Origin: Liolophura sinensis
Lineage: Eukaryota; Mollusca; Polyplacophora; Chitonida; Chitonidae
DNA: 64,000 nt
NCBI RefSeq assembly: GCF_032854445.1
Contig: NC_088295.1
Location: 79,142,028-79,206,027, forward strand
Direction: 5' to 3'
This document shows, one piece after another, positions 36,701-43,188 of the stretch; positions within the stretch are counted from its first letter, which is position 1, and each line of letters opens with the position of its first letter. Position numbers and translations under genes: made by a program. Below the pieces are notes generated by a model. That model was not told the DNA's origin, ran no database searches, and saw only the letters and a program-made list of their open reading frames with translations.

Positions 36701-38809
36701 AATGATCCTATTAGTCGAAGATTTACCTGTTGTAAAGATATTGTAATTCTAATGATCTTAGCCTTAGATTTACTTGTTGTAAAGTTACGTTTCCACAGTA
36801 ATTCGAATGATTTTAGGCTAAGCTTTAACTGTTGTAAAGATACTTCTCCGTATGACTTCAAATGACCTGCGCATCATGATACTAGTATATACTTTGCTTG
36901 TATATAATTGAGGTATCGCTTACTATATTTGTAGATCAATTACTGGATAGAACCTTCTCTAAATGACATGGACGAAGATTCGGAGATCATTATGCAGTAC
37001 AAGCCTGTCTATGGACAGGTGGGAGAAACCACGGTTATAGGTCTAGAGCCCGGTACCTACTACATGTTTACCATTCAGGTGTTCAATAGTGCCGGGTTAG
37101 GGCCGATCAGTGAGGATGAGTTCGACGAGACAGATGGACTCGGTAAGCCAGTGTACAATACAAACTAATTTTACACATTCATTTAGCTTATTCGCCGTGC
37201 ATGTAAATACACAGCAAACTATCACCTAGACATACGAATTGGAAACATGCAAAATTTCTCTTAGTTCCTTTTTTTTCTGAAAGCATGAAAGGAAATGTAT
37301 TTGGAACACTTTTATATAGTAAGAAAGTGAATTCTATCATCGCTTTTCCACGATTTAGTGGCCTGAAATAGTTAAATGTTTTGTTTGATGCAGCTCCACA
37401 GTAGACAGACACAAACCATGATTTCCGTGCTTTATTGTTTTAAATATAATGTATGTATTGACAAAATAAGTCAGAAATAATACGGACAACTTCGTTAGCT
37501 TGTCATACATGTGAGATGAAGGTAAAGCAAAGAATTATTTCCTAAGGGTCCTAAAGTTCCGGTGATAATGTCATGTGACGACGTATTGGCATGTTAAATC
37601 GCCGTTTGTTTACTGTCATCCCTTTGGAATCGCTGAATTTGCCGTTATATGAAGAGGACAGCTCATCAGAGTAAACTTTCTGCTCCTACATGTGTAGTAA
37701 TCGAAACAATCGACAAGTCAAAAGACAGCTCCTACCTGTACATGTTGGTGGTCAGCAAAGAGCATACTTTCATTTGATATCATTTATAGCAATGGCATAC
37801 ACAACAATTATTTATTCTTTTATGTCTAATGTATGAATATTACTTGTAGCCCCTTTGAGGTACCCCATGGAGGTGCATGTGTACTCCCACAGCTCTGACA
37901 CAGTTTATGTAACATTTCGGGGAATAACAACATCCATTGACGAGGAACCGTTGCGGGGATATATGGTAGGTATTATACACATCCTCAGGGAGATTTTGTC
38001 TAGAGAATACTGTTTAGAGTCAGTTTGGGTCTTAAATCAAAACTGTGAGAAGAATTTAACCTGTTAAAGGGAGTATCCAGATAGCATCAGTATTAGTGTT
38101 ATCGAGAGACTATTAATAAATTAAGAATTTTGCTCTCCCAAAAAAGGTACGGCAACTTTTTCGTGATTTAAAGATTTTCACATATTATTTGTTACACTTT
38201 TTTCATTGAAGTTCTTAATTGTATTACTTTATTATTATTTATAGCAGCATACAGGTGCATAAAGTGTCATTTTTTGTCCACAGTTACGTTATTGGGTCTA
38301 TGGAAACACCATCGAGTCTGCTATTGACGTGGACTTAGAAATGGAGACATCTGGCTATATCAGCGGGTTAGAGAAGAACAAAATGTACGAGATGCGTGCC
38401 CTGGGTTATAGTGCCGGGGGATTTGGCAAGCAAAGTCCTACCACATTATTCACACTAGGTAAGTTAGACGCTGCGAAACTAGATTTTCCAAAAATGCCTC
38501 GGTATAATGATGTAAAATAGCTAACAGCATGGCCGAAATGTCACCATCATGCAAAGCATGACAGCTTTTTTTTTGTTTTGTTATTTGGCATTTTTCTTTG
38601 GCATATTTGGCCCTATACAATCACATGTGTTACAAGGACACTGCGTATGTAGTTACGTTATCTTATCTGTTCCAGGCGGGCAGGTAGTCTTGGACTCCAC
38701 AGTGACTGAACTTCTGGCTGCTGGAACGATGTGGAAAGCGAACATGTGGTTGACTGTCTTCAGCTTGCTGTGCGTTTATGTTCTTAAGCACATATTTCAT
38801 GACAGATGA
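18651..38809 (+). CDS. Cont: Contactin-like cell adhesion gene, whole locus (24 coding exons)
   Basis: Contactins are extracellular Ig/fibronectin adhesion proteins of neurons and glia that organise axon-glia and septate-type junctions. Twenty-four exons, each with GT donor and AG acceptor and matching phases, sum to 3747 nt and give one uninterrupted frame of 1248 residues. Domain order is signal peptide (~1-34), C-type lectin-like domain (~35-178), Ig1-Ig6 (~198-785), FNIII 1-4 (~786-1205), and a hydrophobic C-terminal segment (~1228-1241). An N-terminal lectin domain before six Ig and four FNIII domains is the architecture known for Drosophila Contactin and is absent from vertebrate contactins. 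Exons are listed separately below. The first ATG is the main uncertainty: the upstream in-frame ATG at 18600 would add 17 residues. Confidence 0.92.
19217..19311 (+). CDS. Cont: Contactin exon 2: C-type lectin domain, part 1
   Basis: Residues 35-66. It reads ECPLDWESFGQSCYRF and then FDEAKTACQ. This is the typical CTLD opening (C-P-x-x-W ... CY-F ... A--C) and supplies the first three lectin cysteines. The acceptor is TTTTCTAG and the donor GTAAGT; the exon ends in phase 0. Confidence 0.9.
19690..19775 (+). CDS. Cont: Contactin exon 3: C-type lectin domain, part 2
   Basis: Residues 67-95. SALVSVDFPGEHGFISQWL matches the CTLD 'A-LVS(I/V)---E---FI' helix-strand block. The acceptor is CTGTCCAG and the donor GTAAGT; the exon ends in phase 2. 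Confidence 0.9.
20267..20291. repeat. 25-bp perfect palindrome in a contactin intron
   Basis: GTGTTTTATGGG, one central T, then its exact reverse complement CCCATAAAACAC. It lies in the intron between exons 3 and 4. No function can be assigned. Confidence 0.8.
21329..21483 (+). CDS. Cont: Contactin exon 4: C-type lectin domain, part 3
   Basis: Residues 95-147. NNWYTSGEEDSLNPGDFWWS and PWISQSELEGKGRAVVYKFN cover the long-loop region of the fold. The EPN/QPD and WND calcium-sugar motifs of sugar-binding lectins are absent. The acceptor is TTTTTCAG and the donor GTAAAG; the exon ends in phase 1. Confidence 0.88.
21777..21884 (+). CDS. Cont: Contactin exon 5: C-type lectin domain end and linker
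   Basis: Residues 147-183. GWGRAKPANEFPYICEIA ends the lectin domain with the conserved YICE. It is followed by a basic linker (RSESHRIFQSRRNF). The acceptor is CTTCCAG and the donor GTGAGT; the exon ends in phase 1. Confidence 0.87.
22392..22721 (+). CDS. Cont: Contactin exon 6: Ig domain 1
   Basis: Residues 183-293. GPHFIEEPKDKIIIG opens the domain. The Ig core is visible as VECVATGNPQPVYTWRK and EAGEYQCVAENKFGT (cysteine, tryptophan, D/G-x-Y-x-C). The donor is GTGCGT at 22722 rather than the nearby GTAAGA; only this cut keeps phase 1 and gives the contactin junction SFGYLRQF. Confidence 0.9.
22978..23073 (+). CDS. Cont: Contactin exon 7: Ig domain 2, part 1
   Basis: Residues 293-325. LRQFINVQRDAVRV and GAAIECGSPESKPG match the contactin Ig2 opening (YLREF---RD-V-V, then cysteine and PG). 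The acceptor is TTTGCAG and the donor GTAAGT; the exon ends in phase 1. Confidence 0.9.
23389..23622 (+). CDS. Cont: Contactin exon 8: Ig domain 2, part 2
   Basis: Residues 325-403. LVYQWYKDS holds the core tryptophan and VDQGNYYCVVQ the second cysteine. FISYNGKLYFSEATRVDQGN is close to the contactin Ig2 signature. The acceptor is CTTTCAG and the donor GTAAGT; the exon ends in phase 1. Confidence 0.9.
23816..23921 (+). CDS. Cont: Contactin exon 9: Ig domain 3, part 1
   Basis: Residues 403-438. PQIQDDFVAVFPKSPLRGQR and VRLECFAYG begin Ig3; the PKSPL-GQ-V-LEC motif is characteristic of contactins. The acceptor is TTCCAG and the donor GTAAGT; the exon ends in phase 2. Confidence 0.9.
24584..24768 (+). 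CDS. Cont: Contactin exon 10: Ig domain 3, part 2
   Basis: Residues 438-500. DPLFYSWSRIDGYLPSKAQL gives the core tryptophan and LEDSGQYNCHVSR the closing cysteine. The acceptor is TTGACAG and the donor GTAGGT; the exon ends in phase 1. Confidence 0.9.
25554..25826 (+). CDS. Cont: Contactin exon 11: Ig domain 4
   Basis: Residues 500-591. A whole Ig domain in one exon: LTWRCEAKAVPEPAYTWYKN, then HSGMYQCSASNIYG. Ig1-Ig4 form the ligand-binding horseshoe in contactins. The acceptor is ACCTTTAG and the donor GTAAGT; the exon ends in phase 1. Confidence 0.9.
25955..26161 (+). mobile_element. SINE (family S) in contactin intron 11
   Basis: It has a B-box-like GTGAGTTCAAGTCC near 26000, then body, then core (CCTCCCACGATAATGCTGGC; AGATATTCTTGAGTA), then ACACCAGTCAAATAAGTAAA and an A-rich tail. 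The 5' A-box part is mostly missing. It lies in the sense direction within the intron between exons 11 and 12. Confidence 0.8.
26901..27194 (+). CDS. Cont: Contactin exon 12: Ig domain 5
   Basis: Residues 591-689. NVTIRCRPEASPYPDFKWAK and GDAGRYTCTATNTEGSA define the domain, which has the D-A-G-x-Y-x-C signature. The acceptor is GATTTCAG and the donor GTGAGT; the exon ends in phase 1. Confidence 0.9.
27981..28144 (+). CDS. Cont: Contactin exon 13: Ig domain 6, part 1
   Basis: Residues 689-743. STAFLYCQASHSRDLDLVYM followed by WFFNGRRIDL supplies the first cysteine and core tryptophan. The acceptor is TGTTTCAG and the donor GTAAGT; the exon ends in phase 0. Confidence 0.9.
28278..28609 (+). 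mobile_element. SINE-like element (family D2) with target-site duplication
   Basis: About 330 bp ending in TTAAACCCCAAG and (CACT)n. It is flanked by an 11-13-bp direct repeat (CCATTAAAAAT at 28266-28276 and 28611-28621), the mark of retrotransposition by a LINE endonuclease. A reversed, diverged copy lies at 59743-59965, and a fragment sits in the minisatellite near 2494-2527. It lies in the contactin intron between exons 13 and 14. I know this family only as a repeat common in molluscs, by recall. Confidence 0.8.
28622..29411. other. Rest of contactin intron 13, with an unassigned reading frame
   Basis: A 175-codon plus-strand reading frame (28637-29164) overlaps a 114-codon minus-strand one. 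Neither shows a motif I can place. They may be chance or the remnant of a retroelement; I make no functional call. Confidence 0.3.
29412..29538 (+). CDS. Cont: Contactin exon 14: Ig domain 6, part 2
   Basis: Residues 744-786. GGIYIRNAQLIHMGEYECLA closes the last Ig domain, and FLTVE leads into the first FNIII domain. The acceptor is CTTTCAAG and the donor GTAACG; the exon ends in phase 1. Confidence 0.87.
30616..30780 (+). CDS. Cont: Contactin exon 15: fibronectin III domain 1, part 1
   Basis: Residues 786-841. GPPPEMAGVYV and SMRVKWTVTGDNDLPITAFI fit the FNIII start (G-PP, V-W). The acceptor is GGTTTGTAG and the donor GTGAGT; the exon ends in phase 1. Confidence 0.9.
31599..31664 (+). repeat. 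Short dispersed repeat (family R3), plus copy
   Basis: GGCTTTAACGCCTCTTCAGC and AATATTTCAGTCATATAACA pair with the reversed copy at 12575-12632. It is located in the contactin intron between exons 15 and 16. Confidence 0.45.
31893..32055 (+). repeat. Pyrimidine-rich ~22-bp tandem repeat in contactin intron 15
   Basis: Repeats of ACACTCCTTCTTATACT and variants (TGATACTTT, TTATACTTG) run up to an unused acceptor-like TTTCAG at 32070. The true acceptor lies 262 bp further on. The CT-rich strand is in the transcript and could bind polypyrimidine-tract factors, which is inference. Confidence 0.75.
32333..32473 (+). CDS. Cont: Contactin exon 16: fibronectin III domain 1, part 2
   Basis: Residues 841-888. 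VYGLKPNVGYSFRVLAVNNI and GISAPSQPS give the tyrosine corner and the strand F/G block typical of FNIII. The acceptor is GTTTTACAG and the donor GTAAGT; the exon ends in phase 1. Confidence 0.9.
32924..33018 (+). CDS. Cont: Contactin exon 17: fibronectin III domain 2, part 1
   Basis: Residues 888-919. YTPGAPPNVAPQMVGGGGGS followed by LLTMTWE matches the contactin FNIII-2 opening, including its glycine-rich insert before the W-E. The acceptor is TTTCCTCAG and the donor GTATGT; the exon ends in phase 0. Confidence 0.9.
33534..33620 (+). CDS. Cont: Contactin exon 18: fibronectin III domain 2, part 2
   Basis: Residues 920-948. PLPPIDAHGAEIGYVVYWRR is followed by PGPSLTWDK. The acceptor is GCTTTCAG and the donor GTGAAT; both ends are in phase 0, so skipping this exon would keep the frame. 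Confidence 0.9.
34936..35083 (+). CDS. Cont: Contactin exon 19: fibronectin III domain 2, part 3
   Basis: Residues 949-998. YELKVQARNEYGSGPNSS is the closing FNIII block (Y-x-x-x-V-A-N--G-GP-S). The acceptor follows a T-run (TTTTGTCTTGCAG); the donor is GTAAGT and the exon ends in phase 1. Confidence 0.9.
35904..36025 (+). CDS. Cont: Contactin exon 20: fibronectin III domain 3, part 1
   Basis: Residues 998-1038. TAMDVSWDPLEETRESIKGK and VLGYW match contactin FNIII-3 (V-W-P ... I-GK-LGY). The acceptor is TTCTTCCAG and the donor GTACGG; the exon ends in phase 0. Confidence 0.9.
36260..36870. repeat. Degenerate ~45-65-bp tandem repeat in contactin intron 20
   Basis: About nine diverged units carry AGATTTACNTGTTGTAAAG, then TACG/TACATG, then AATTCAAATGATCTTA. 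Spacing varies between about 45 and 66 bp, so it is an old decayed minisatellite. It ends about 65 bp before exon 21. Confidence 0.8.
36935..37142 (+). CDS. Cont: Contactin exon 21: fibronectin III domain 3, part 2
   Basis: Residues 1039-1108. GLEPGTYYMFTIQVFNSAGL followed by GPIS is the FNIII tyrosine-corner and strand-F block. The acceptor is TATTTGTAG and the donor GTAAGC; the exon ends in phase 1. Confidence 0.9.
37850..37965 (+). CDS. Cont: Contactin exon 22: fibronectin III domain 4, part 1
   Basis: Residues 1108-1146. APLRYPMEVHVYSHSSDTVY and a following strand start the fourth domain; IDEEPLRGYM replaces the usual proline-rich C-strand entry. The acceptor is TACTTGTAG and the donor GTAGGT; the exon ends in phase 0. 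Confidence 0.88.
38284..38458 (+). CDS. Cont: Contactin exon 23: fibronectin III domain 4, part 2
   Basis: Residues 1147-1205. LRYWVYGN, GLEKNKMYEMRALGYSAGGF and GKQSP complete the fourth FNIII domain. The acceptor is TTGTCCACAG and the donor GTAAGT; the exon ends in phase 1. Confidence 0.9.
38676..38809 (+). CDS. Cont: Contactin exon 24: C-terminal tail and stop
   Basis: Residues 1205-1248; the TGA is at 38807-38809. A small-residue stretch (LLAAGTM) precedes a hydrophobic segment (MWLTVFSLLCVYVL) and a short polar end (KHIFHDR). Contactins are normally GPI-anchored. The small residues before the hydrophobic segment fit a cleavage and anchor site, but a charged end after the segment is unusual for a GPI signal and could instead be a transmembrane anchor with a tiny cytoplasmic tail. 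Confidence 0.88.
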
Positions 38810-39984
38810 TAAAACAATCTGTGGTGTTTGTCATTTATCCTAATGGTCATGCATCATTTATCACATGGCTAAAATCTTACCCGGTTACCTAAAGCAAAAT
38901 CCTGTGTTACATAATCCTCTCAGAGTTATCCCCCTTGATTTACATTATTTTGACAAACGTTTTAGTGATGCCACAGAATATTCTTACTTGATAACGCAGA
39001 TCCAAATATTCAAAGTACTCCACAAGTACAGCAACGCCTGTAGTGGACGTTACTACAAGGTTCGTGAGGTATGTTACTTGAAAAAAAGAAATCTGGACAA
39101 CAGTTTGGACTGGTTGCCATGCAATAGTAGGCCTACATAGACAGTTTCATTACTAAAACCAGAAGCCCATTACCTAGAAGAATGCAAGTTCCCTATAGCT
39201 AGTCTCCACGGCACAGTACACATGTTACGTCATCCGCAGAAGCTTACGCCACCTGGTGGAGAAATATACCAACCTCATGGGTGGAAATTGTGAACTGAAT
39301 CATGGGAAATCTAATTGTAAACTTCTGCTAGAAGAGCTGGTCAAACCTTGAAACCGAAACTCCGTATTTAAAAACTGCCATATCGCTGATCGTTCTCGCT
39401 ATACAGTTAAGTACCCATTGCCCATTTTTATATTTGCAAGCAGCCATAAAACAATTACTATTAAATACATTGTTGGCCTTTTACCAAAATTTGCGTTGTA
39501 ATTTTACCTCATTAAAACGACAGAACCATCAGTAGCGGATTTGCGTCTCATCAATGCACAGCCCCGTGGAACACCTCTTTGTTAGTAGCACGAAAGGGAC
39601 GGCGATCAAGTACATGGTAATCATTGAAATTCAAGCTTGAGTAGAGACATGTGCCTTAAAATGTGTCATTTACATTCGCGGTGAACAAGTGCGGCTCAAT
39701 CACATTTAACGTGAAGTTGTATATGTATATCCACTGTCATTTTAATCTTGTCGTGTATATTTCTTTGTCACCGGTGTCTCACATCTCACCTGAACATCAT
39801 TTTTTTTTGTTTTTTTGAGCCCTCATTCAACGCTCGATTTGTTTGACTTTTTTATTTTCGATTCGGTGATCACTTTTTCATCATGCTTTTAATAGTGCAT
39901 GTATGAGCATTTCTTCTTCGTTTTAGGCTAACTTAGTATGCTTACATCGTTATATTTATGCATATAATATTTCATAATGAATAC

Positions 39985-39990
39985 AATAAA
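39985..39990 (+). terminator. Candidate contactin polyadenylation signal
   Basis: AATAAA (in ACAATAAATAAACC), 1.18 kb after the contactin stop. It is the clearest canonical hexamer on the plus strand in this stretch. Use of it is inference. Confidence 0.35.
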
Positions 39991-40873
39991 TAAACCTATT
40001 TTAATATTATATACCATGGTGTTTCTAACGTTTTTGATCTGTTACGCCAATGACAGGTGTTTGGGATTCATTGTCCACCTCTCGCCTGCATTATTTTCAG
40101 CCGGTGTATAGGTGTGTGATCGTTGACTTACAAGCCACGCCTTACTATCCTCGTGCAGAGGTTCGAAGCCTTGGAGAGAGCACCGATGTCTCAGTTGACT
40201 CAGTTGGCAATCCCGTTGCCTTTTGGCTGGCGAGGACAAAAAAAATTATCACTAGCTAAAAAATTAACAGATTGGTGTGGCGATGTCTTTTTTTGTGTGT
40301 GTTGTCAACCGTTTCAACTCGCTGTTTTTCACTGGCGATAATGTGAGTTTCTAGAATAATTTTGCTTAAGCCATGGTGCTAGGAGTAAATTGCTACTATT
40401 TATACATTTAAATGAACAGTTAGAATGAGACAATGACTGAGGTAAACTGAAAAGAGAACGTATTTCGCCGGTTACGTGTGACCATTTGACAGCTATCACT
40501 CTCGTCGCTGCTCTCGTGTCTCTCTATGACGTATGTCTAATTAAATTCATCCGTTGATTTTTTTCGGCTGTTGATAATGTGGGTGTGTTTTTCTGTTACC
40601 AGCCTCTTTAATTCGTTTACTTTTGGCTGGTGATGATGTGGATATGTTTTTGCGATATCAGTCCGTTCAACCCGATGATTTTGCGGCTGAACGAAATGAC
40701 AAGTGGGCAGAGCATGTGTTTGCAAACTCTTGTTCGAAGCTAAAGATCATAATACTCAATAGTTGCCTGAAATACCATAGCTGCTAGAAACTGTCATAGT
40801 GATTGACAGCTAAGAACGTGTTCAGTGACATAAGACATCATGAGAAAAATTCCATAACTGTCGGATTCTTTTA

Positions 40874-41238
40874 TAGTCTATTTCTTTTAACCAGTCGCCT
40901 ATATTCAGCCAAAGTTGCCTTTCGTGAGTGACACGTAACAACACAAGCTCTACACATCGATGTGTTGCAAGACCATATTCTTGCACAGTATAATGTGACT
41001 CTCCTACATGAATTTCATTTTATATCTTCTAATATATGATCTCACGTCGGCATGATTTTAAAGTCCGATTGTCGGAAATTTCATTATATGAAAAAACAAT
41101 ATAGTCTATTCGCTGAGACAGTAATGTAGACTGTGTTTACTGCGTGGAGTTATCGTTTACGAAAGGCAATTTTGGTAGCCAGTATGACTGATTTTACAGA
41201 CTGCTGAAAATAGGCGACTTTCGAAAAGAAATAGACTG
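40874..41238. mobile_element. TA-flanked MITE, copy 1 (365 bp)
   Basis: It starts TAGTCTATTTCTTTT and ends with the near reverse complement AAAGAAATAGACTG, with TA on both sides, as for Tc1/mariner-type insertions. Inverted similarity continues inward (GTCGCCTATATTCAGC against GCTGAAAATAGGCGAC; GGCAATTTTGGTAGCCAG against AAAGTTGCC). There is no coding capacity. The same family occurs at 49647-49971. Confidence 0.8.
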
Positions 41239-41596
41239 TACGTACCTATTTTGCGTCGTTTCGAGATTGTATTTCTAGTAACATGGGATCAACGGAAGGT
41301 TTCTTTTCCATGAAATAAAACCATTTGGCCAACACGGGTGGCCGGGGGGGGGAGGGTAATGGTACATGCATTTATGACCTATTGGGAGCTATCCTATGTT
41401 TGTGTACATGTAAATTGGACAGGAGCGGCTTTTTACTCTATATTTTGCTATTTCCTCGCCATATTAAACAAATATATGTACCCAGATTTGAATTACTACA
41501 GTACAGTTATCACACGTGATGCTCTGAAAGTAAAAAAAAATTTTATACGTATCGTATAAAAGGGTTTGTACTGCCCGCCTTTATGAGATCCTTGAA

Positions 41597-41722
41597 TTTA
41601 TTTATTCAATCGATTGATGTTTTACGTCGTACTCAACAGTATTTCACTGATACGTCGTCGGCCAGCATTATAGTGGGAGGAAACAGAGCAAAGACCGGGC
41701 AAAACCCACGGCCATCCACAAT
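41597..41722 (-). mobile_element. SINE (family S), 3' part, minus strand
   Basis: Reading plus-ward: A/T-rich tail, GATTGATGTTTTACGTCGTA, then CAACAGTATTTCACTGATAC and GGCCAGCATTATAGTGGGAG. This is the reverse of the family core. The tRNA head is absent. Confidence 0.75.
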
Positions 41723-42982
41723 TTATCGGCTCCTTGAATAAAGAGGAAAAGCATGCTCTGGTATGATCTGCACAAGGAGGAGAAATTATCCGCAAAGGAT
41801 CCGAAAAAAAAAATAAACATACCCACAATGAGCGGATGGTTTTACAGCACACCAAACGCGTGTTCATTTTTTTACCTTTTTATTAATTTTTCTTAATCCA
41901 AATATAAATAAAATATACAAAATTTTGCAGGAGAATAAAACTCAAAGACTTTAGGAACAACAAACAATGATTCAGCGAAAAATTAACAAGAGTGATTCTT
42001 GTCATGAAAGCGCTTAAAAAGGAAATCATGAAGGATTTAAGATTAATCCGAGGACAACAAAATGAATTTACCACTAACTTTTGATAGACATACACTCGAT
42101 TTTTCGAAATACTCCGAAACATTGTTGGTAGTTTGACAACTGACGACATGAACAAGACCGTCCGTCTACAGAACTACATGTGTACTCGTCGCGGTTCATT
42201 TGTCTTATATAATAAGATCTGTTGCCATGTACATTATTTCTGCTGATGTCATATTTGTGGGTATTGTCATATACAGAAGTCGTGTTGAATTAATGGCATA
42301 ATTTGGGAGAAACAGGTAACGATGTACGATGGTCAGTTTGAAAAACTGTTCAACCCAGTATAGAACTGGGAGAATTCCATGTTTTAGTCTAAATAAGGGA
42401 AATGTGTAGTAAGTGTGCGATAAGGCAATGGTAAGAAATGATACATTTTTTATAACATTCCTAATAGGTATATACATAGATATACACGTATATGACATTA
42501 TTTCCCCATGGTAATTAAGTTTCCCCTTTTTATATATGGATTAAAATATAAGAGAGTAAGAAGTTTGCTTTATTAATTACATGTACACAGATGAAGAATG
42601 ATATTGTATTAGTCCAATTTACACCATGCATTGTTTAAAACATGTTCGCATTCTATAATGTGCTATTTGTCTTTTCAATCTCGTCACAACATATTTTTAA
42701 GTAAGGAACTTGCTAGCTTATTTTTTATTTTGTGGCAAAATTATCATACATTTAGTCTCCTTAGTGTTGAATGAGAGGGGATCTAGTGCAAACCATTGAT
42801 GTATTTTCCTAAGCCCTGATTACTGTAATTTTGCCGTACTTTCATGTATAAAGGGCCTACTAGTGTATCAAAAAATGGAACATTGAACTGGTATCATCGA
42901 CAAGAGTATAATGTGGAGACTATTGCTGGGGTGAGAAGACACAACACAATATTGTATGGTTCTAGGATGTTTCCTTTTAAAA

Positions 42983-43188
42983 TTAGACCCCACTGAGTTC
43001 TTCTTGTAGCTTTGTATCAGGGTTCAGCCGTGGGATGGGACATCTGATAGCCACGCATAATCTACTCCAAGACCACTCGTACAGATCGGTTCTCGTGAGG
43101 TTTATGGGGCTGACGGGGTAGAGCTCGGGTGGAAAGCCCTGGGGCAGGGTCTCCGTGATCACGGGGATAATCTTCTTCTTGTTGTAGG
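42983..43188 (-). CDS. MYD88: MyD88-B exon 4: TIR box 3 and stop
   Basis: Reads YNKKKIIPVITETLP, then LTRTDLYEWSWSRLCVAIR and CPIP. This corresponds to the box 3 region, normally FW-RL. The phenylalanine between the two tryptophans is serine. TAA at 42983-42985 follows a short tail (LQEELSGV), much shorter than the Ser/Asn-rich tail of MyD88-A. The acceptor is CCCTTCAG. Confidence 0.8.

Larger units (their letters stand above)
38810..42982. other. Contactin 3' region and spacer before MyD88-B
   Basis: No exon recognised. It contains a possible contactin polyadenylation signal (39985), degenerate ~70-bp repeats sharing GGCTG-TGATAATGTGNGT (about 40280-40690), a TA-flanked MITE (40874-41238), a G-run near 41342 and a SINE (41597-41722). 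A reverse-strand AATAAA (42569-42574) is a candidate end for MyD88-B. Confidence 0.55.
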
